Shown in pieces: positions 1 through 6,404 of a DNA stretch of 14,874 nucleotides (positions are counted from its first letter, which is position 1; each line of letters opens with the position of its first letter). Origin of the DNA: JBGSOW01 sp041738875. GTDB taxonomy: Bacteria > Patescibacteriota > Dojkabacteria > CALFHW01. Made by a program: the position numbers and the translations under genes. Location of the stretch: contig JBGSOW010000068.1 of assembly GCA_041738875.1 (NCBI GenBank), positions 1-14,874 of the forward strand, in the 5' to 3' direction. The notes below the pieces were generated by a model that made no database searches, was not told the origin of the DNA, and was given only the letters and a program-made list of their open reading frames with translations.

Positions 1-737
1 CCATTTTTATCAACGAGAATATCCACGCCTCCAAACTCGAACCCAAGTTCGTTCGTAGCATCTATCGCTGTCTTTTGAATTTCTTCACTATATTTTTTTT
101 CTACGACATTTATTTCATTACCTACATTTGACCTGAAGTCACCTTCAACTACTTTATACTCTATAGAACCGACTACCTTGTTACCAAGTACAATTAATCT
201 GGCTTGCTCTTCATAATCAATAAATTCTCTCAATATGAAGCTAATCTTGCGCAAATTAAGAAAGTTGGTGATTGAATAGAGTGAACTGAGTGAATCAACT
301 TTCATTACACCCACGCCGTGTGAGCCCCCTAATGCTTTAACTATAATTGGGAATCCCCCTAAATATTCAACTTGTTCTTTGAGCATCTCCCTTGTAAATC
401 CTGGTAAGAATATAGTTTTATTTATGCTAATGCCTTTTTTACTATGTATGATTGTTGACTCCAGCACATTATCGGGTTTAGTGACTGCAACCATGGGATC
501 TGAAAAGAATGTTGTTGTATTATCATTAACTAATAACTTCTCAATACGTTGAGCTAGACCTGACGTTGAAATCCTATATAGCAGATCACCTCTTTTTGCC
601 TCAACTAAATTTTGCGGTGTTATTTTATCTTCTTCAATATTTAGCAGATCGAGTTTATACTTTTCTGCAGCACTTTTCAGAAGAGCAGTCGTTTTGGATT
701 CAGACGATCTTCTATTGTTTAAAAGTATTAATTTCAT
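1..737 (-). CDS. RimK-like ATP-grasp ligase (C-terminus beyond window)
   Basis: Reading leftward from the ATG at 737, an open frame of 245 codons runs off the window edge without a stop. It resembles the RimK/LysX branch of ATP-grasp enzymes, which join an amino acid or peptide to a carboxylate using ATP through an acyl-phosphate. Visible family features are the ATP-grasp lysine and glycine-rich loop (residues 131-145, IIVKALGGSHGVGVM), an acidic strand near FILREFID (167-174), the FRSNVGNE segment that matches the RimK R-x-N motif (about 201-208), and the ELGFEFGGVDIL block (230-241). Most of the metal-binding C-terminus is missing from view. The substrate cannot be told: it could modify a ribosomal protein, a small peptide or a cell-wall precursor. 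No Shine-Dalgarno or close -10 box precedes the ATG. It lies 65 bases downstream of a tRNA-like locus on the same strand, so it may be read from that promoter. Confidence 0.85.
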   Translation of the reverse strand, partial: MKLILLNNRRSSESKTTALLKSAAEKYKLDLLNIEEDKITPQNLVEAKRGDLLYRISTSGLAQRIEKLLVNDNTTTFFSDPMVAVTKPDNVLESTIIHSKKGISINKTIFLPGFTREMLKEQVEYLGGFPIIVKALGGSHGVGVMKVDSLSSLYSITNFLNLRKISFILREFIDYEEQARLIVLGNKVVGSIEYKVVEGDFRSNVGNEINVVEKKYSEEIQKTAIDATNELGFEFGGVDILVDKN

Positions 738-791
738 CAATATTTTTGTAATAAGTTATATAGTTATTTTATCAATTTATCAGAAATAAGT

Positions 792-892
792 TTGCTATAG
801 CGAGCGGGTGACAGGGATCGAACCGGCCATATCTTCCTTGGGAAGGAAGCATCATACCGCTTGATAACCTCCAAGCGCAATTATTATAGCAA
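792..892. repeat. 8-bp inverted repeat flanking the tRNA-like locus
   Basis: TTGCTATA at 792-799 and TATAGCAA at 885-892 are exact inverted copies that enclose the tRNA-like gene. The right copy contains part of its -10 box, so the pairing could be chance in AT-rich DNA. Confidence 0.35.
803..878 (-). tRNA. tRNA-Gly(CCC)-like gene, divergent or degenerate
   Basis: On the minus strand a 76-base segment has most tRNA landmarks. There is a perfect 5-bp anticodon stem CTTCC/GGAAG around loop TTCCCAA (anticodon CCC, glycine), a T-loop TTCGATC closed by GCCGG/CCTGT, and a 3' acceptor strand CACCCGC plus discriminator T, as in many bacterial tRNA-Gly. No CCA is encoded. The 5' half is poor. GCGCTTG against CACCCGC leaves two central mismatches, the T-stem has one mismatch plus a G-U, and the best D-stem (ATCA/TGAT around AGCGGTA) lies four bases further in than normal. 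The 5' strand can instead fold as CGCTTG/CAAGCG. A good promoter puts the transcription start at about the mature 5' end, arguing that the locus is expressed. It may be a functional divergent tRNA, a tRNA-derived RNA, or a decaying copy. Confidence 0.55.
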
Positions 893-910
893 CTAGAGTT
901 GAGGAGACAA
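883..910 (-). promoter_or_regulatory. Promoter of the tRNA-Gly-like gene
   Basis: On the minus strand TTGTCT (910-905, four of six matches to TTGACA) is followed after 16 bases by a perfect TATAAT (888-883). The predicted start falls at about 878-876, which is the 5' end of the tRNA-like sequence, so little or no leader would be made. Confidence 0.6.
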
Positions 911-976
911 TAACAGGATATTCTTCAAAGATAAGTGTTTTACTTAGTACTACTGGCACGATATTCTCTAAACTAT

Positions 977-982
977 TATAGT
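977..982 (+). promoter_or_regulatory. -10 box (TATAGT) of the transglutaminase gene
   Basis: TATAGT lies exactly five bases before the ATG at 988, implying a leaderless transcript. It is the left half of the perfect palindrome TATAGTACTATA (977-988), which could also be an operator over the start site. No good -35 box is visible. Confidence 0.5.
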
Positions 983-987
983 ACTAT

Positions 988-2832
988 ATGGGGTTTGAAT
1001 TTTTTGCGAAAATTAAGAGATTTGCGTATTTTTTTTCGTTTAGTGCGTTAATTTTCACTGGCTTTGGATTTCTCGCGCTCGAGGGCGTAAAAGCAGACAT
1101 ACGTGTGGATGTCGATAGGACTTTCGAGGTTTCGATTTTGGGTGAGATGACAGTTGAAGAGATCGAGACAATTACGAATACTTTCAGCGACCGCTTCATT
1201 CCAGGTGGCACAAAAAGGAGCTATTATTTAGTGATTTCAGCGCAAGATGAGGTGGAAAGGCAGGCAATTGCAGACAGAATATATAACTCTTTGAGCGTAC
1301 AAGTAAATGGTCAAACAACTGCTTTCGAAAGAATAAATAACAATGGTAATTTTGGAATAAGTTATGTGCTGACTAGGAGGTTAAACCCAGGTGGTTCACA
1401 GCAGATTAGCCTTACATACAAGCATCCTGAGCTGGCAGAGAAAACTGGTGGAGTTTTGGACGCGTATATACCTGCGTTTGATGATAATTTCCAATTTCAG
1501 CTGGATAATACAAATTATAACTATACGACTAAACTTTTGATTCCGGAAAACGCTGGAGTGGAGAGTGTTTTAAGTGTTGATCCGGTTAATAGAAGCATGC
1601 AAAATGGTTATGATGTTTATGAATTTGCGCAGAGTAGTTTGCTTGGAAAATTTGTCTGGGTTCAACGTGGAAACAAGCAAATATACAAATTTTCCATTAC
1701 GCAAGACTTACCCGCAAATACGAGCTCACTCGGTGGCGTGAATGAATACCAAGTTGTGCTACCAAGGAATGTTTTGGAGGTAAATATTGAGCAAAAAGTG
1801 TATTTTACTGAAATCACCCCTGCCCCTGTTGCTGTGAGACAGGATGATAACGGGAATATTCTAGGTCTTTTTCGTGTTGCTGCTGATGAAAGCCAGAAAC
1901 TAACTATTTCTGGTTATGCGGAACTAAATATTTCTAAAGTAGATATTACGAATTCTGGCAAAATTGGTGATATTGCAGTTAACTTACCAAATTTTCAGTC
2001 GTATTTACAACCTGCGGAGTATTGGGAGGTTGACGCACCTGAAATACGAAATGCTGCACGAAACTCTTTCGAAGGAAGTGTGAATAGTGAAACAAATGTA
2101 TATGAGGTTTTATCCCAAGTTTATGAAACTGTCGTGAATACAATTGATTATTCGCAAGTTAAGCGTTTTGGATTGAATGAAAGACAAGGGGCTTTGCGCA
2201 CGCTACAGGGAGGAGCTGCGGTTTGTATGGAATATTCTGATTTATACTTGACGAAATTACGCAGTTTGGGAATTCCAGCGCGCGCAGTTTTTGGTTATGG
2301 TTATGATTCGAGACTACCTGCAGGAGAACAGGAACCACATCAATGGGTGCAGGTATATTTGCCTGAATTTGACGGCTGGATAACTGTGGATGTTACATGG
2401 GGTGAATCGGGGATTCAGGTTTTAGGTGGTGATTTAAACCACTTTTTCACGCATGTGGCAGTCAGTGAACCAAATGAGCCCCCGGTACTTTCTAGAACTT
2501 CATTTTCTGCTGGCAGTTTTGCACTTTCTGCACCTGTATTTGAGATCGAAGTATTGGAAAACCTGCCTAGCGACCCTACAGTCAGCGGCTGGCTCACGCA
2601 AACAGATCTACTTGAAATGTATCCGCCGACTTCAAACAGCGCAGATTTTTTACTAGAAAATTTCGTCAGTAAATTCATTGCTACACTAGAAAACCTATTT
2701 GTCTCACCTGGAAGAATCGACTCGCAAGGCTGGTTTCTACTAATCAGCGCGTTTATGCTACTTATGGTTGTTCTCTATATCCTTGCACAACTAGGCGCAA
2801 AAATCCTCACCCGCAGGAAAATAAAAGTATAG
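988..2832 (+). CDS. Exported membrane-anchored transglutaminase-like protein
   Basis: This 614-residue protein appears to be exported and held at the cell surface by a C-terminal anchor. It begins with a basic start and hydrophobic stretch (about 12-34), with a likely signal-peptidase site after VKA (34-36). A long beta-rich region (about 37-340) without a recognised domain follows. A transglutaminase-like core lies at about 370-475, with the papain-like triad in place: C413 in AAVCMEYSDLY, H451 in PHQWVQVYLP and D468 in TVDVTWG. A membrane helix (about 582-603) and a basic tail (LTRRKIKV) end the chain, placing the catalytic domain outside. Members of this superfamily crosslink or cleave proteins or peptides; the substrate is unknown. 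The start is supported by a -10 box five bases upstream. It stands alone, between a divergent tRNA-like gene and an accessory block, with no plus-strand terminator seen after it. Confidence 0.85.
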   Translation: MGFEFFAKIKRFAYFFSFSALIFTGFGFLALEGVKADIRVDVDRTFEVSILGEMTVEEIETITNTFSDRFIPGGTKRSYYLVISAQDEVERQAIADRIYNSLSVQVNGQTTAFERINNNGNFGISYVLTRRLNPGGSQQISLTYKHPELAEKTGGVLDAYIPAFDDNFQFQLDNTNYNYTTKLLIPENAGVESVLSVDPVNRSMQNGYDVYEFAQSSLLGKFVWVQRGNKQIYKFSITQDLPANTSSLGGVNEYQVVLPRNVLEVNIEQKVYFTEITPAPVAVRQDDNGNILGLFRVAADESQKLTISGYAELNISKVDITNSGKIGDIAVNLPNFQSYLQPAEYWEVDAPEIRNAARNSFEGSVNSETNVYEVLSQVYETVVNTIDYSQVKRFGLNERQGALRTLQGGAAVCMEYSDLYLTKLRSLGIPARAVFGYGYDSRLPAGEQEPHQWVQVYLPEFDGWITVDVTWGESGIQVLGGDLNHFFTHVAVSEPNEPPVLSRTSFSAGSFALSAPVFEIEVLENLPSDPTVSGWLTQTDLLEMYPPTSNSADFLLENFVSKFIATLENLFVSPGRIDSQGWFLLISAFMLLMVVLYILAQLGAKILTRRKIKV

Positions 2833-2939
2833 AGCTAAAAAGAAACAAAGAAACAAAGTAATAGACTACAAAGCTTTAAAATTACATAAATAGACTATAT
2901 TGCAGGTTTAACCATCTAATTACTCGGCAACACACTATC

Positions 2940-2963
2940 AAAAAGCCCACCCAGATCGTGGGC
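2940..2963 (-). terminator. Intrinsic terminator reading leftward, no gene to serve
   Basis: On the minus strand GCCCAC and GTGGGC form a perfect 6-bp GC-rich stem around a 7-base loop, followed directly by TTTTT. On the plus strand the same stem is followed by a non-T sequence, so it is oriented for minus-strand transcripts. The nearest minus-strand gene to its right ends at 5700, 2.7 kb away. Confidence 0.6.
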
Positions 2964-2984
2964 GAGCATCTAATTATTATTACG

Positions 2985-2998
2985 ATTTAGTACTAAAT
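2985..2998. promoter_or_regulatory. Distal palindromic operator-like site
   Basis: A perfect 14-bp palindrome, ATTTAGTACTAAAT. Its centre is 32 bp (about three helical turns) from the centre of a longer palindrome with the same core at 3008-3039, as expected for two dimers of one regulator binding the same DNA face. Confidence 0.5.
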
Positions 2999-3007
2999 AC
3001 TACGAAT

Positions 3008-3039
3008 TTACCTAGATTTTAGTACTAAATTCTAGGTAA
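3008..3039. promoter_or_regulatory. Main palindromic operator-like site of the ATPase gene
   Basis: A 32-bp inverted repeat with 15 of 16 base pairs matched (one mismatch at 3017/3030), centred on AGTACT with outer arms TTACCTAGA/TCTAGGTAA. It covers the place a -35 element would occupy and ends six bases before the -10 box, so a bound protein would most simply block RNA polymerase. A transcript hairpin is unlikely because it lies upstream of the start. Confidence 0.6.
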
Positions 3040-3042
3040 GTC

Positions 3043-3051
3043 TGGTATAAT
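3043..3051 (+). promoter_or_regulatory. Extended -10 promoter of the AAA_14 ATPase gene
   Basis: TGG followed by TATAAT (3046-3051) is a consensus extended -10 element. It ends five bases before the ATG at 3057, giving a leaderless mRNA. Confidence 0.7.
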
Positions 3052-3056
3052 CAATT

Positions 3057-4265
3057 ATGAAACTAACCAAATCAAACATTGAAAAAAAACTGCCAGTAGA
3101 TTATCTACCGCGTAGTTTAGAGTCAGAATTAATAAAATACCTCGAGGTACCTGAGATTCTCATCATTTACGGCGCGAGACAAGTTGGTAAGAGTACTATG
3201 ATATTGAATCTAGCTCAGGAATTTGTCGAGAAGTACCCAGTTCACTACTACTCAGTAGATTACTCCGTTGACCCGGATTTAACGGATCCGAACAGAATGA
3301 TCTCAGTTTTATCAGATGATATAGAAAAGAGTGGGAAAGTCGTGTTAATAATTGACGAAGCCCAGAGGATTAAAAATATAGGACTTTTTGTTAAAGAAAT
3401 ATACGACAAAAATTTACCAATTAAAATAATACTTACAGGATCAGCTTCTTTTGCGATAAAAAGTAATGTTAAAGAGCCATTAACAGGGAGGAAATTTGAG
3501 TTTCAACTTACACCTTTCTCACTTCAAGAAATTATCAAATTCCAACAAATAAATATATACAAAGAGACAACAATAAACAGTAAGCTCGAGGAAATACTAG
3601 GTGAATATTTGATCTATGGAGGTTATCCACAGGTATATTTCACTAAGAATCCTGAACTAAAAGCAAAAAGATTAGGTGAGATTGTAAATACTTATATCAA
3701 TAGAGATTTGGTTGAGCTTTTCAATATTGATAACGAACGGGATGTAAGGATAGTGACGAATTATATTGCCCAAAATATCGGGAACCTTTTAAGTATAGAT
3801 AAGATAAGTAATTTAGGAGGTATAAATAGATACCAAGTTGAAAAAATATTAAATGCATTGGAAAAGACATTTGTACTTCAAACTGTATATCCATATAGCC
3901 AAGATCGCTTTAAAGAGGTGTCTAGAACTCCGAAAATCTACTTTCATGATGTTGGCTTAAGAAATGGTTTCCTAGGGAAATATAGTTTTGCAGATATAGC
4001 CCCAGAGATTGGACATGTATTTGAGAATACTATACTTACTCAACTCGCAGCTAGATACGACGCGACAGCTATCAATTATTGGAGAAACATAAACCAAACT
4101 GAAGTAGACTTTGTACTTAAGACTAATCAAGCTCTGTATGGTATTGAAGTTAAGTATGATTGGAGCGGTGAGAAATTGCCACAAGCTTTACAAAATTTTG
4201 TGGAAAAGTACAAAGCTAAAGGTCAAGTAATTACAAAAAAAGACTATTGGAAGACTATATTGTAA
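3057..4265 (+). CDS. AAA_14/DUF4143-family ATPase
   Basis: A 402-residue P-loop protein of the AAA_14 plus DUF4143 type, common as single accessory genes in bacteria and archaea and of poorly known function. The Walker A loop is GARQVGKST (39-47), Walker B is VVLIIDEAQ (95-103) and a sensor-1-like strand is IILTGSAS (124-131). The middle has the family motif YGGYP (187-191). The C-terminal part (about 317-370) keeps a restriction-nuclease-like pattern: E323 in VFENT, E349-V-D351, and E364-V-K366. The length is normal for the family and no key residue is lost. The start follows an extended -10 box by five bases, and the next ATG is far inside. Large palindromes just upstream suggest tight repression. 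The gene opens a plus-strand accessory block that also contains an AbiEii-like pair, so a role in defence, toxin control or mobile-element maintenance is plausible but not shown. Confidence 0.88.
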   Translation: MKLTKSNIEKKLPVDYLPRSLESELIKYLEVPEILIIYGARQVGKSTMILNLAQEFVEKYPVHYYSVDYSVDPDLTDPNRMISVLSDDIEKSGKVVLIIDEAQRIKNIGLFVKEIYDKNLPIKIILTGSASFAIKSNVKEPLTGRKFEFQLTPFSLQEIIKFQQINIYKETTINSKLEEILGEYLIYGGYPQVYFTKNPELKAKRLGEIVNTYINRDLVELFNIDNERDVRIVTNYIAQNIGNLLSIDKISNLGGINRYQVEKILNALEKTFVLQTVYPYSQDRFKEVSRTPKIYFHDVGLRNGFLGKYSFADIAPEIGHVFENTILTQLAARYDATAINYWRNINQTEVDFVLKTNQALYGIEVKYDWSGEKLPQALQNFVEKYKAKGQVITKKDYWKTIL

Positions 4266-4267
4266 AA

Positions 4268-4292
4268 CTAAAGGCAGGATTTATCCCTTTAG
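4268..4292. repeat. Intergenic inverted repeat between ATPase and acidic protein
   Basis: CTAAAG (4268-4273) and CTTTAG (4287-4292) pair around a 13-base interior that could add a short GGA/TCC stem. No T-run follows, so it is a weak terminator candidate; it could be an operator or mRNA hairpin. Confidence 0.35.
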
Positions 4293-4301
4293 AACTAGTA
4301 A

Positions 4302-4310
4302 TGGTACTAT
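4302..4310 (+). promoter_or_regulatory. Possible extended -10 promoter of the acidic protein gene
   Basis: TGG TACTAT resembles the TGG TATAAT element of the ATPase gene. It would start transcription at about 4317, leaving a short leader of about 16 bases before the ATG at 4333. No Shine-Dalgarno sequence is seen in that leader. Confidence 0.4.
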
Positions 4311-4332
4311 ATATTGAAAATCAAAAAACACT

Positions 4333-4713
4333 ATGAATGAAATAACAAAACCTGAACCAGATGATGTTAATCCTGAGGATCTTATCACTAGACTAGTGGG
4401 ATTAGGATATTCGCGTGAAGATGCGATTGATTATATCGTACCACTTGCTATTTTCGCACCCGAGCCTAGTACTTTTGATTACAAAGCATATAAAGAAATA
4501 GCTTTGGCTGATCTTGATCTCGATGAAGATCAAAGAAATACGATCTATACAGATTTAGTGATTACTAAAATTCTAAAAGTTCCTAGTATAGATGACAGCG
4601 TTGATGTGTTAGAAATAATGGATCGAGATCAAATACCATTGCGTAGGGTCACTATCTCAGTCCCAAATAAAGATGCAGCACAAAAGTTACTAGATATGAT
4701 CGACTCTATTTAA
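4333..4713 (+). CDS. Small acidic protein of unknown function
   Basis: I do not recognise this 126-residue protein. It is strongly acidic, rich in Asp and Glu, with no membrane segment or signal peptide, so it should be soluble in the cytoplasm. The segment at about 16-35 (DLITRLVGLGYSREDAIDYI) looks like a small UBA-type helical bundle, in which LGYSREDAI is the characteristic turn; this is a resemblance, not an assignment. The C-terminal third has a beta-alpha pattern (PLRRVTISVPNKDAAQKLL). It lies 67 bases after the AAA_14 ATPase gene and 151 bases before the AbiEii-like pair, all on one strand, and could be a partner or regulator of either. Its acidity would suit a DNA-mimic or antitoxin-like role, but nothing shows this. 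Confidence 0.7.
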   Translation: MNEITKPEPDDVNPEDLITRLVGLGYSREDAIDYIVPLAIFAPEPSTFDYKAYKEIALADLDLDEDQRNTIYTDLVITKILKVPSIDDSVDVLEIMDRDQIPLRRVTISVPNKDAAQKLLDMIDSI

Positions 4714-4851
4714 GACTCTATATGGTATTACGTCATTGTCGATTGCGTTCACCTCAATAACAGAGATGAAAGTTGTAACACCAACTGGCTAAACTATCCG
4801 CTAGTAGTTCCAAATAAGCAGTATTTTCAATATTACAACAACCGGATTAAG

Positions 4852-4859
4852 TGTATAAT
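4852..4859 (+). promoter_or_regulatory. -10 promoter element of the DUF6922/AbiEii pair
   Basis: A perfect TATAAT at 4854-4859, preceded by TG, ends five bases before the ATG at 4865. A leaderless bicistronic mRNA is expected. The rest of the 151-base gap (4714-4864) shows only short imperfect repeats such as GTTG/CAAC. Confidence 0.65.
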
Positions 4860-4864
4860 TAAGT

Positions 4865-5128
4865 ATGGGTAAACTTAAAAAATTAGCTTTGGAAAACAGC
4901 GATATCTTCTGGGATGTAGCAAGTATAGAAGAACTTAGCGACATTGCTATACTAGAGAGAATGATTAACTATGCTGACTGGCAGAACTTTACTCAGATTT
5001 TCTCAACATTGAATGCCAGCGAATTCAAAGAAATGTTTGATTCGATCGTCAATAAAAAAAGAAGTAATCTTCGCCCTGAGGCAGCCAATCTAGCTAAAGT
5101 GTATAGCAAAAACTATTATGCAAACTAG
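4865..5128 (+). CDS. DUF6922-like antitoxin candidate
   Basis: An 87-residue soluble protein whose start (NSDIFWDVASIEEL, then ILERMINYADWQNF) matches what I recall of the DUF6922 family: an FWD motif followed by an ERhhxYGDWE-like helix. Such genes are regularly found directly before AbiEii-type nucleotidyltransferase genes, where they take the place of the AbiEi antitoxin. Here the stop codon overlaps the start of the nucleotidyltransferase gene by 11 bases, which is tight coupling as expected for an antitoxin made first. No separate DNA-binding domain is obvious in so short a protein, so autoregulation is uncertain. The start is fixed by a TATAAT box five bases upstream. Family assignment is from memory of the motif and context. 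Confidence 0.72.
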   Translation: MGKLKKLALENSDIFWDVASIEELSDIAILERMINYADWQNFTQIFSTLNASEFKEMFDSIVNKKRSNLRPEAANLAKVYSKNYYAN

Positions 5129-5726
5129 TAATATTCTTAGTAAGAATCAACTAAGCGTAGCGAAAGAATTGTCCCGCTTTAGTAACGATTTTTATTTAGC
5201 AGGCGGCACAGCTATTGCATTGCAAATAGGACACAGGAAATCAATTGATTTTGACCTTTTCACTGAAGATGCAATTGATTCACAAAAAATTTTACAGAAT
5301 CTGGAGAGTGATAAATTAGATAGAATCCTTGTCAATTCAACAGATGAGCTAACCTGCATATATGATCAAGTCAAGATTACTTTTTTGAGGTACCCATTTA
5401 ACTTTGACGCTGAAATAGAACTGGATTTTTTCAGAACTCCAAGTTTAATAAATCTCGCTGCTATGAAAGCATATACCCTTGGGAGAAGATCAAAGTGGAA
5501 AGATTATGTAGATCTATACTTCTTACTAAAAACGTTTACTCTAGAACAAATAGAGGAGCAGGCTGAAAAAAAATTTGGTAAATTGTTTTCTAAAAGATTG
5601 TTCAGAGAACAATTAGTATATTTTGATGACATTGACTATACAGAAAAGGTTGAATATATTATCGAAAATGCACCGAGTGATTCTGACGTACAGAATAAAT
5701 TAGCCTCTATTGTCTCCAAAAGCTAA
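5118..5726 (+). CDS. AbiEii/AbiGii-type nucleotidyltransferase toxin
   Basis: A 202-residue protein of the nucleotidyltransferase fold family that includes AbiEii toxins of type IV toxin-antitoxin and abortive-infection systems. The active-site signature is clear: LAGGTAIALQ (27-36), then HRKSIDFDLF (39-48), with D44 and D46 as the metal-binding pair. A later conserved block, MKAYTLGRRSKWKDYVDLYFL, lies at about 116-137. Several AbiEii/MenT-type enzymes transfer nucleotides to tRNA acceptor ends and stop growth; whether this one does is unknown. The length is on the short side for AbiEii, which often has a longer C-terminal helical part. It overlaps the preceding antitoxin candidate by 11 bases, and its last 27 bases overlap tail-to-tail with the gene on the other strand. 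Confidence 0.85.
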   Translation: MQTSNILSKNQLSVAKELSRFSNDFYLAGGTAIALQIGHRKSIDFDLFTEDAIDSQKILQNLESDKLDRILVNSTDELTCIYDQVKITFLRYPFNFDAEIELDFFRTPSLINLAAMKAYTLGRRSKWKDYVDLYFLLKTFTLEQIEEQAEKKFGKLFSKRLFREQLVYFDDIDYTEKVEYIIENAPSDSDVQNKLASIVSKS

Positions 5727-5736
5727 TCCCTTTTTT
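5699..5736 (+). terminator. Weak terminator at the convergent gene ends
   Basis: ATTAGC (5699-5704) and GCTAAT (5722-5727) can pair around a 17-base loop, and CCC then TTTTTT (5731-5736) follows. The stem contains the stop codons of both converging genes. The AT-rich stem and large loop make it a modest terminator. Confidence 0.4.
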
Positions 5737-6215
5737 ATTTCTTTATAAGCCCAGTCGTAATGGCTTGCAGTTGCTGATACGAAATATGAGCCCATAGAGG
5801 TTGTGCCTGTCCATTTATATTTTTTCTTTTGGAAGAAATCTTCACTTGTATGGCTATTTATAATCTTCATCATTTTCTCATGGCTATCCTCAACTAATTT
5901 TCTAGCATTTTTCAATGTGCCGGACTTATGTTTCTCCCAAAGTTTCTTATTTAACTCTGGAATCTGTTGCCATGTATACTCTTTTGCCGGTATATCAGGC
6001 ATATCACCTTTAATCCCAATCTCATACCAACTAAGCATCATCAAGTGCCACTCATGTAGATGAAAAAGCACGTCCTTTATATTCCTATTTAGCATGTCTT
6101 TGCCGAATTCCCTCTCTTGCTCTTTGGTGTCAAAGGAATCGATGAAACCAAACAGCTTCTCAAAATTTAACTTACTTTGGGCTAATAGATCAGCTTTATT
6201 CTGCGGTCTTGGCAT
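5700..6215 (-). CDS. ClbS/DfsB-family (DUF1706) four-helix protein
   Basis: This reads as a 171-residue soluble protein of the ClbS/DfsB family, related to the DinB-like four-helix bundles. Typical blocks are MPRPQNKADLL at the start, the helix MLNRNIKDVLFHLHEWHLMM, the segment TWQQIPELNKKLWEKHK, and the closing SMGSYFVSATASHYDWA. The best-known member, ClbS, protects colibactin producers by inactivating the genotoxin's cyclopropane; most members have no known substrate. A longer frame begins at 6272, but its 19 extra residues are poorly conserved in character and MPRPQNKADLL is the usual family start, so I place the start at 6215. A TATAAT at 6254-6249 would give a leader of about 28 bases. 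The gene follows argS on the same strand but with its own promoter. The C-terminus overlaps the AbiEii gene by 27 bases. Confidence 0.8.
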   Translation of the reverse strand: MPRPQNKADLLAQSKLNFEKLFGFIDSFDTKEQEREFGKDMLNRNIKDVLFHLHEWHLMMLSWYEIGIKGDMPDIPAKEYTWQQIPELNKKLWEKHKSGTLKNARKLVEDSHEKMMKIINSHTSEDFFQKKKYKWTGTTSMGSYFVSATASHYDWAYKEIKKGLAFGDNRG

Positions 6216-6248
6216 TATTTTTAAGCTAAAATAATATACTTTGCAGAT

Positions 6249-6254
6249 ATTATA
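6249..6254 (-). promoter_or_regulatory. -10 box of the ClbS-like gene
   Basis: A perfect TATAAT on the minus strand (6254-6249), 33 bases before the chosen ATG at 6215. No clear -35 or Shine-Dalgarno is seen. Confidence 0.45.
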
Positions 6255-6404
6255 TACCTTTTTACAAATCAACTACCTACGCGCTACGCGAGATAAATCG
6301 TGAATCTTTGATGTAGTATCTGTTTAATTTTTCTTTGGCTTTAGATATGACTGTGCGAGTTGTTCTGAAGATATCTTCTGTCTTGTATCTCTACACATCT
6401 TTTT

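Larger units (their letters stand above)
2833..3056. other. Intergenic region with operator palindromes and reverse terminator
   Basis: No gene is visible in these 224 bases. The left part is A-rich with short GAAACAAA-type direct repeats. The right part holds a terminator-like hairpin read on the minus strand, two AGTACT-centred palindromes and an extended -10 promoter, each listed separately. Confidence 0.6.

Noticed and set aside
566..751. A 61-codon plus-strand frame opposite the ATP-grasp gene
   Set aside because: It lies wholly antisense to a gene with clear family motifs, and its sequence is the low-complexity hydrophobic type expected from reverse reading.
2842..2870. A-rich direct repeats of GAAACAAA type after the transglutaminase gene
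   Set aside because: Short low-complexity sequence in an AT-rich gap; no structure or spacing that would suggest an origin or iteron.
6216..6272. N-terminal extension of the ClbS-like protein to the ATG at 6272
   Set aside because: The extra 19 residues are unlike the family, the region contains the TATAAT box, and MPRPQNKADLL at 6215 is a typical family start.
6277..6390. A 37-codon open stretch on the minus strand between argS and the ClbS-like gene, basic in character (…FRTTRTVISKAKEKLNRYYIK…)
   Set aside because: It has no start codon, directly follows a stop, and lies in the region holding the argS terminator and downstream promoter. It may be a gene remnant, but nothing beyond composition supports that.
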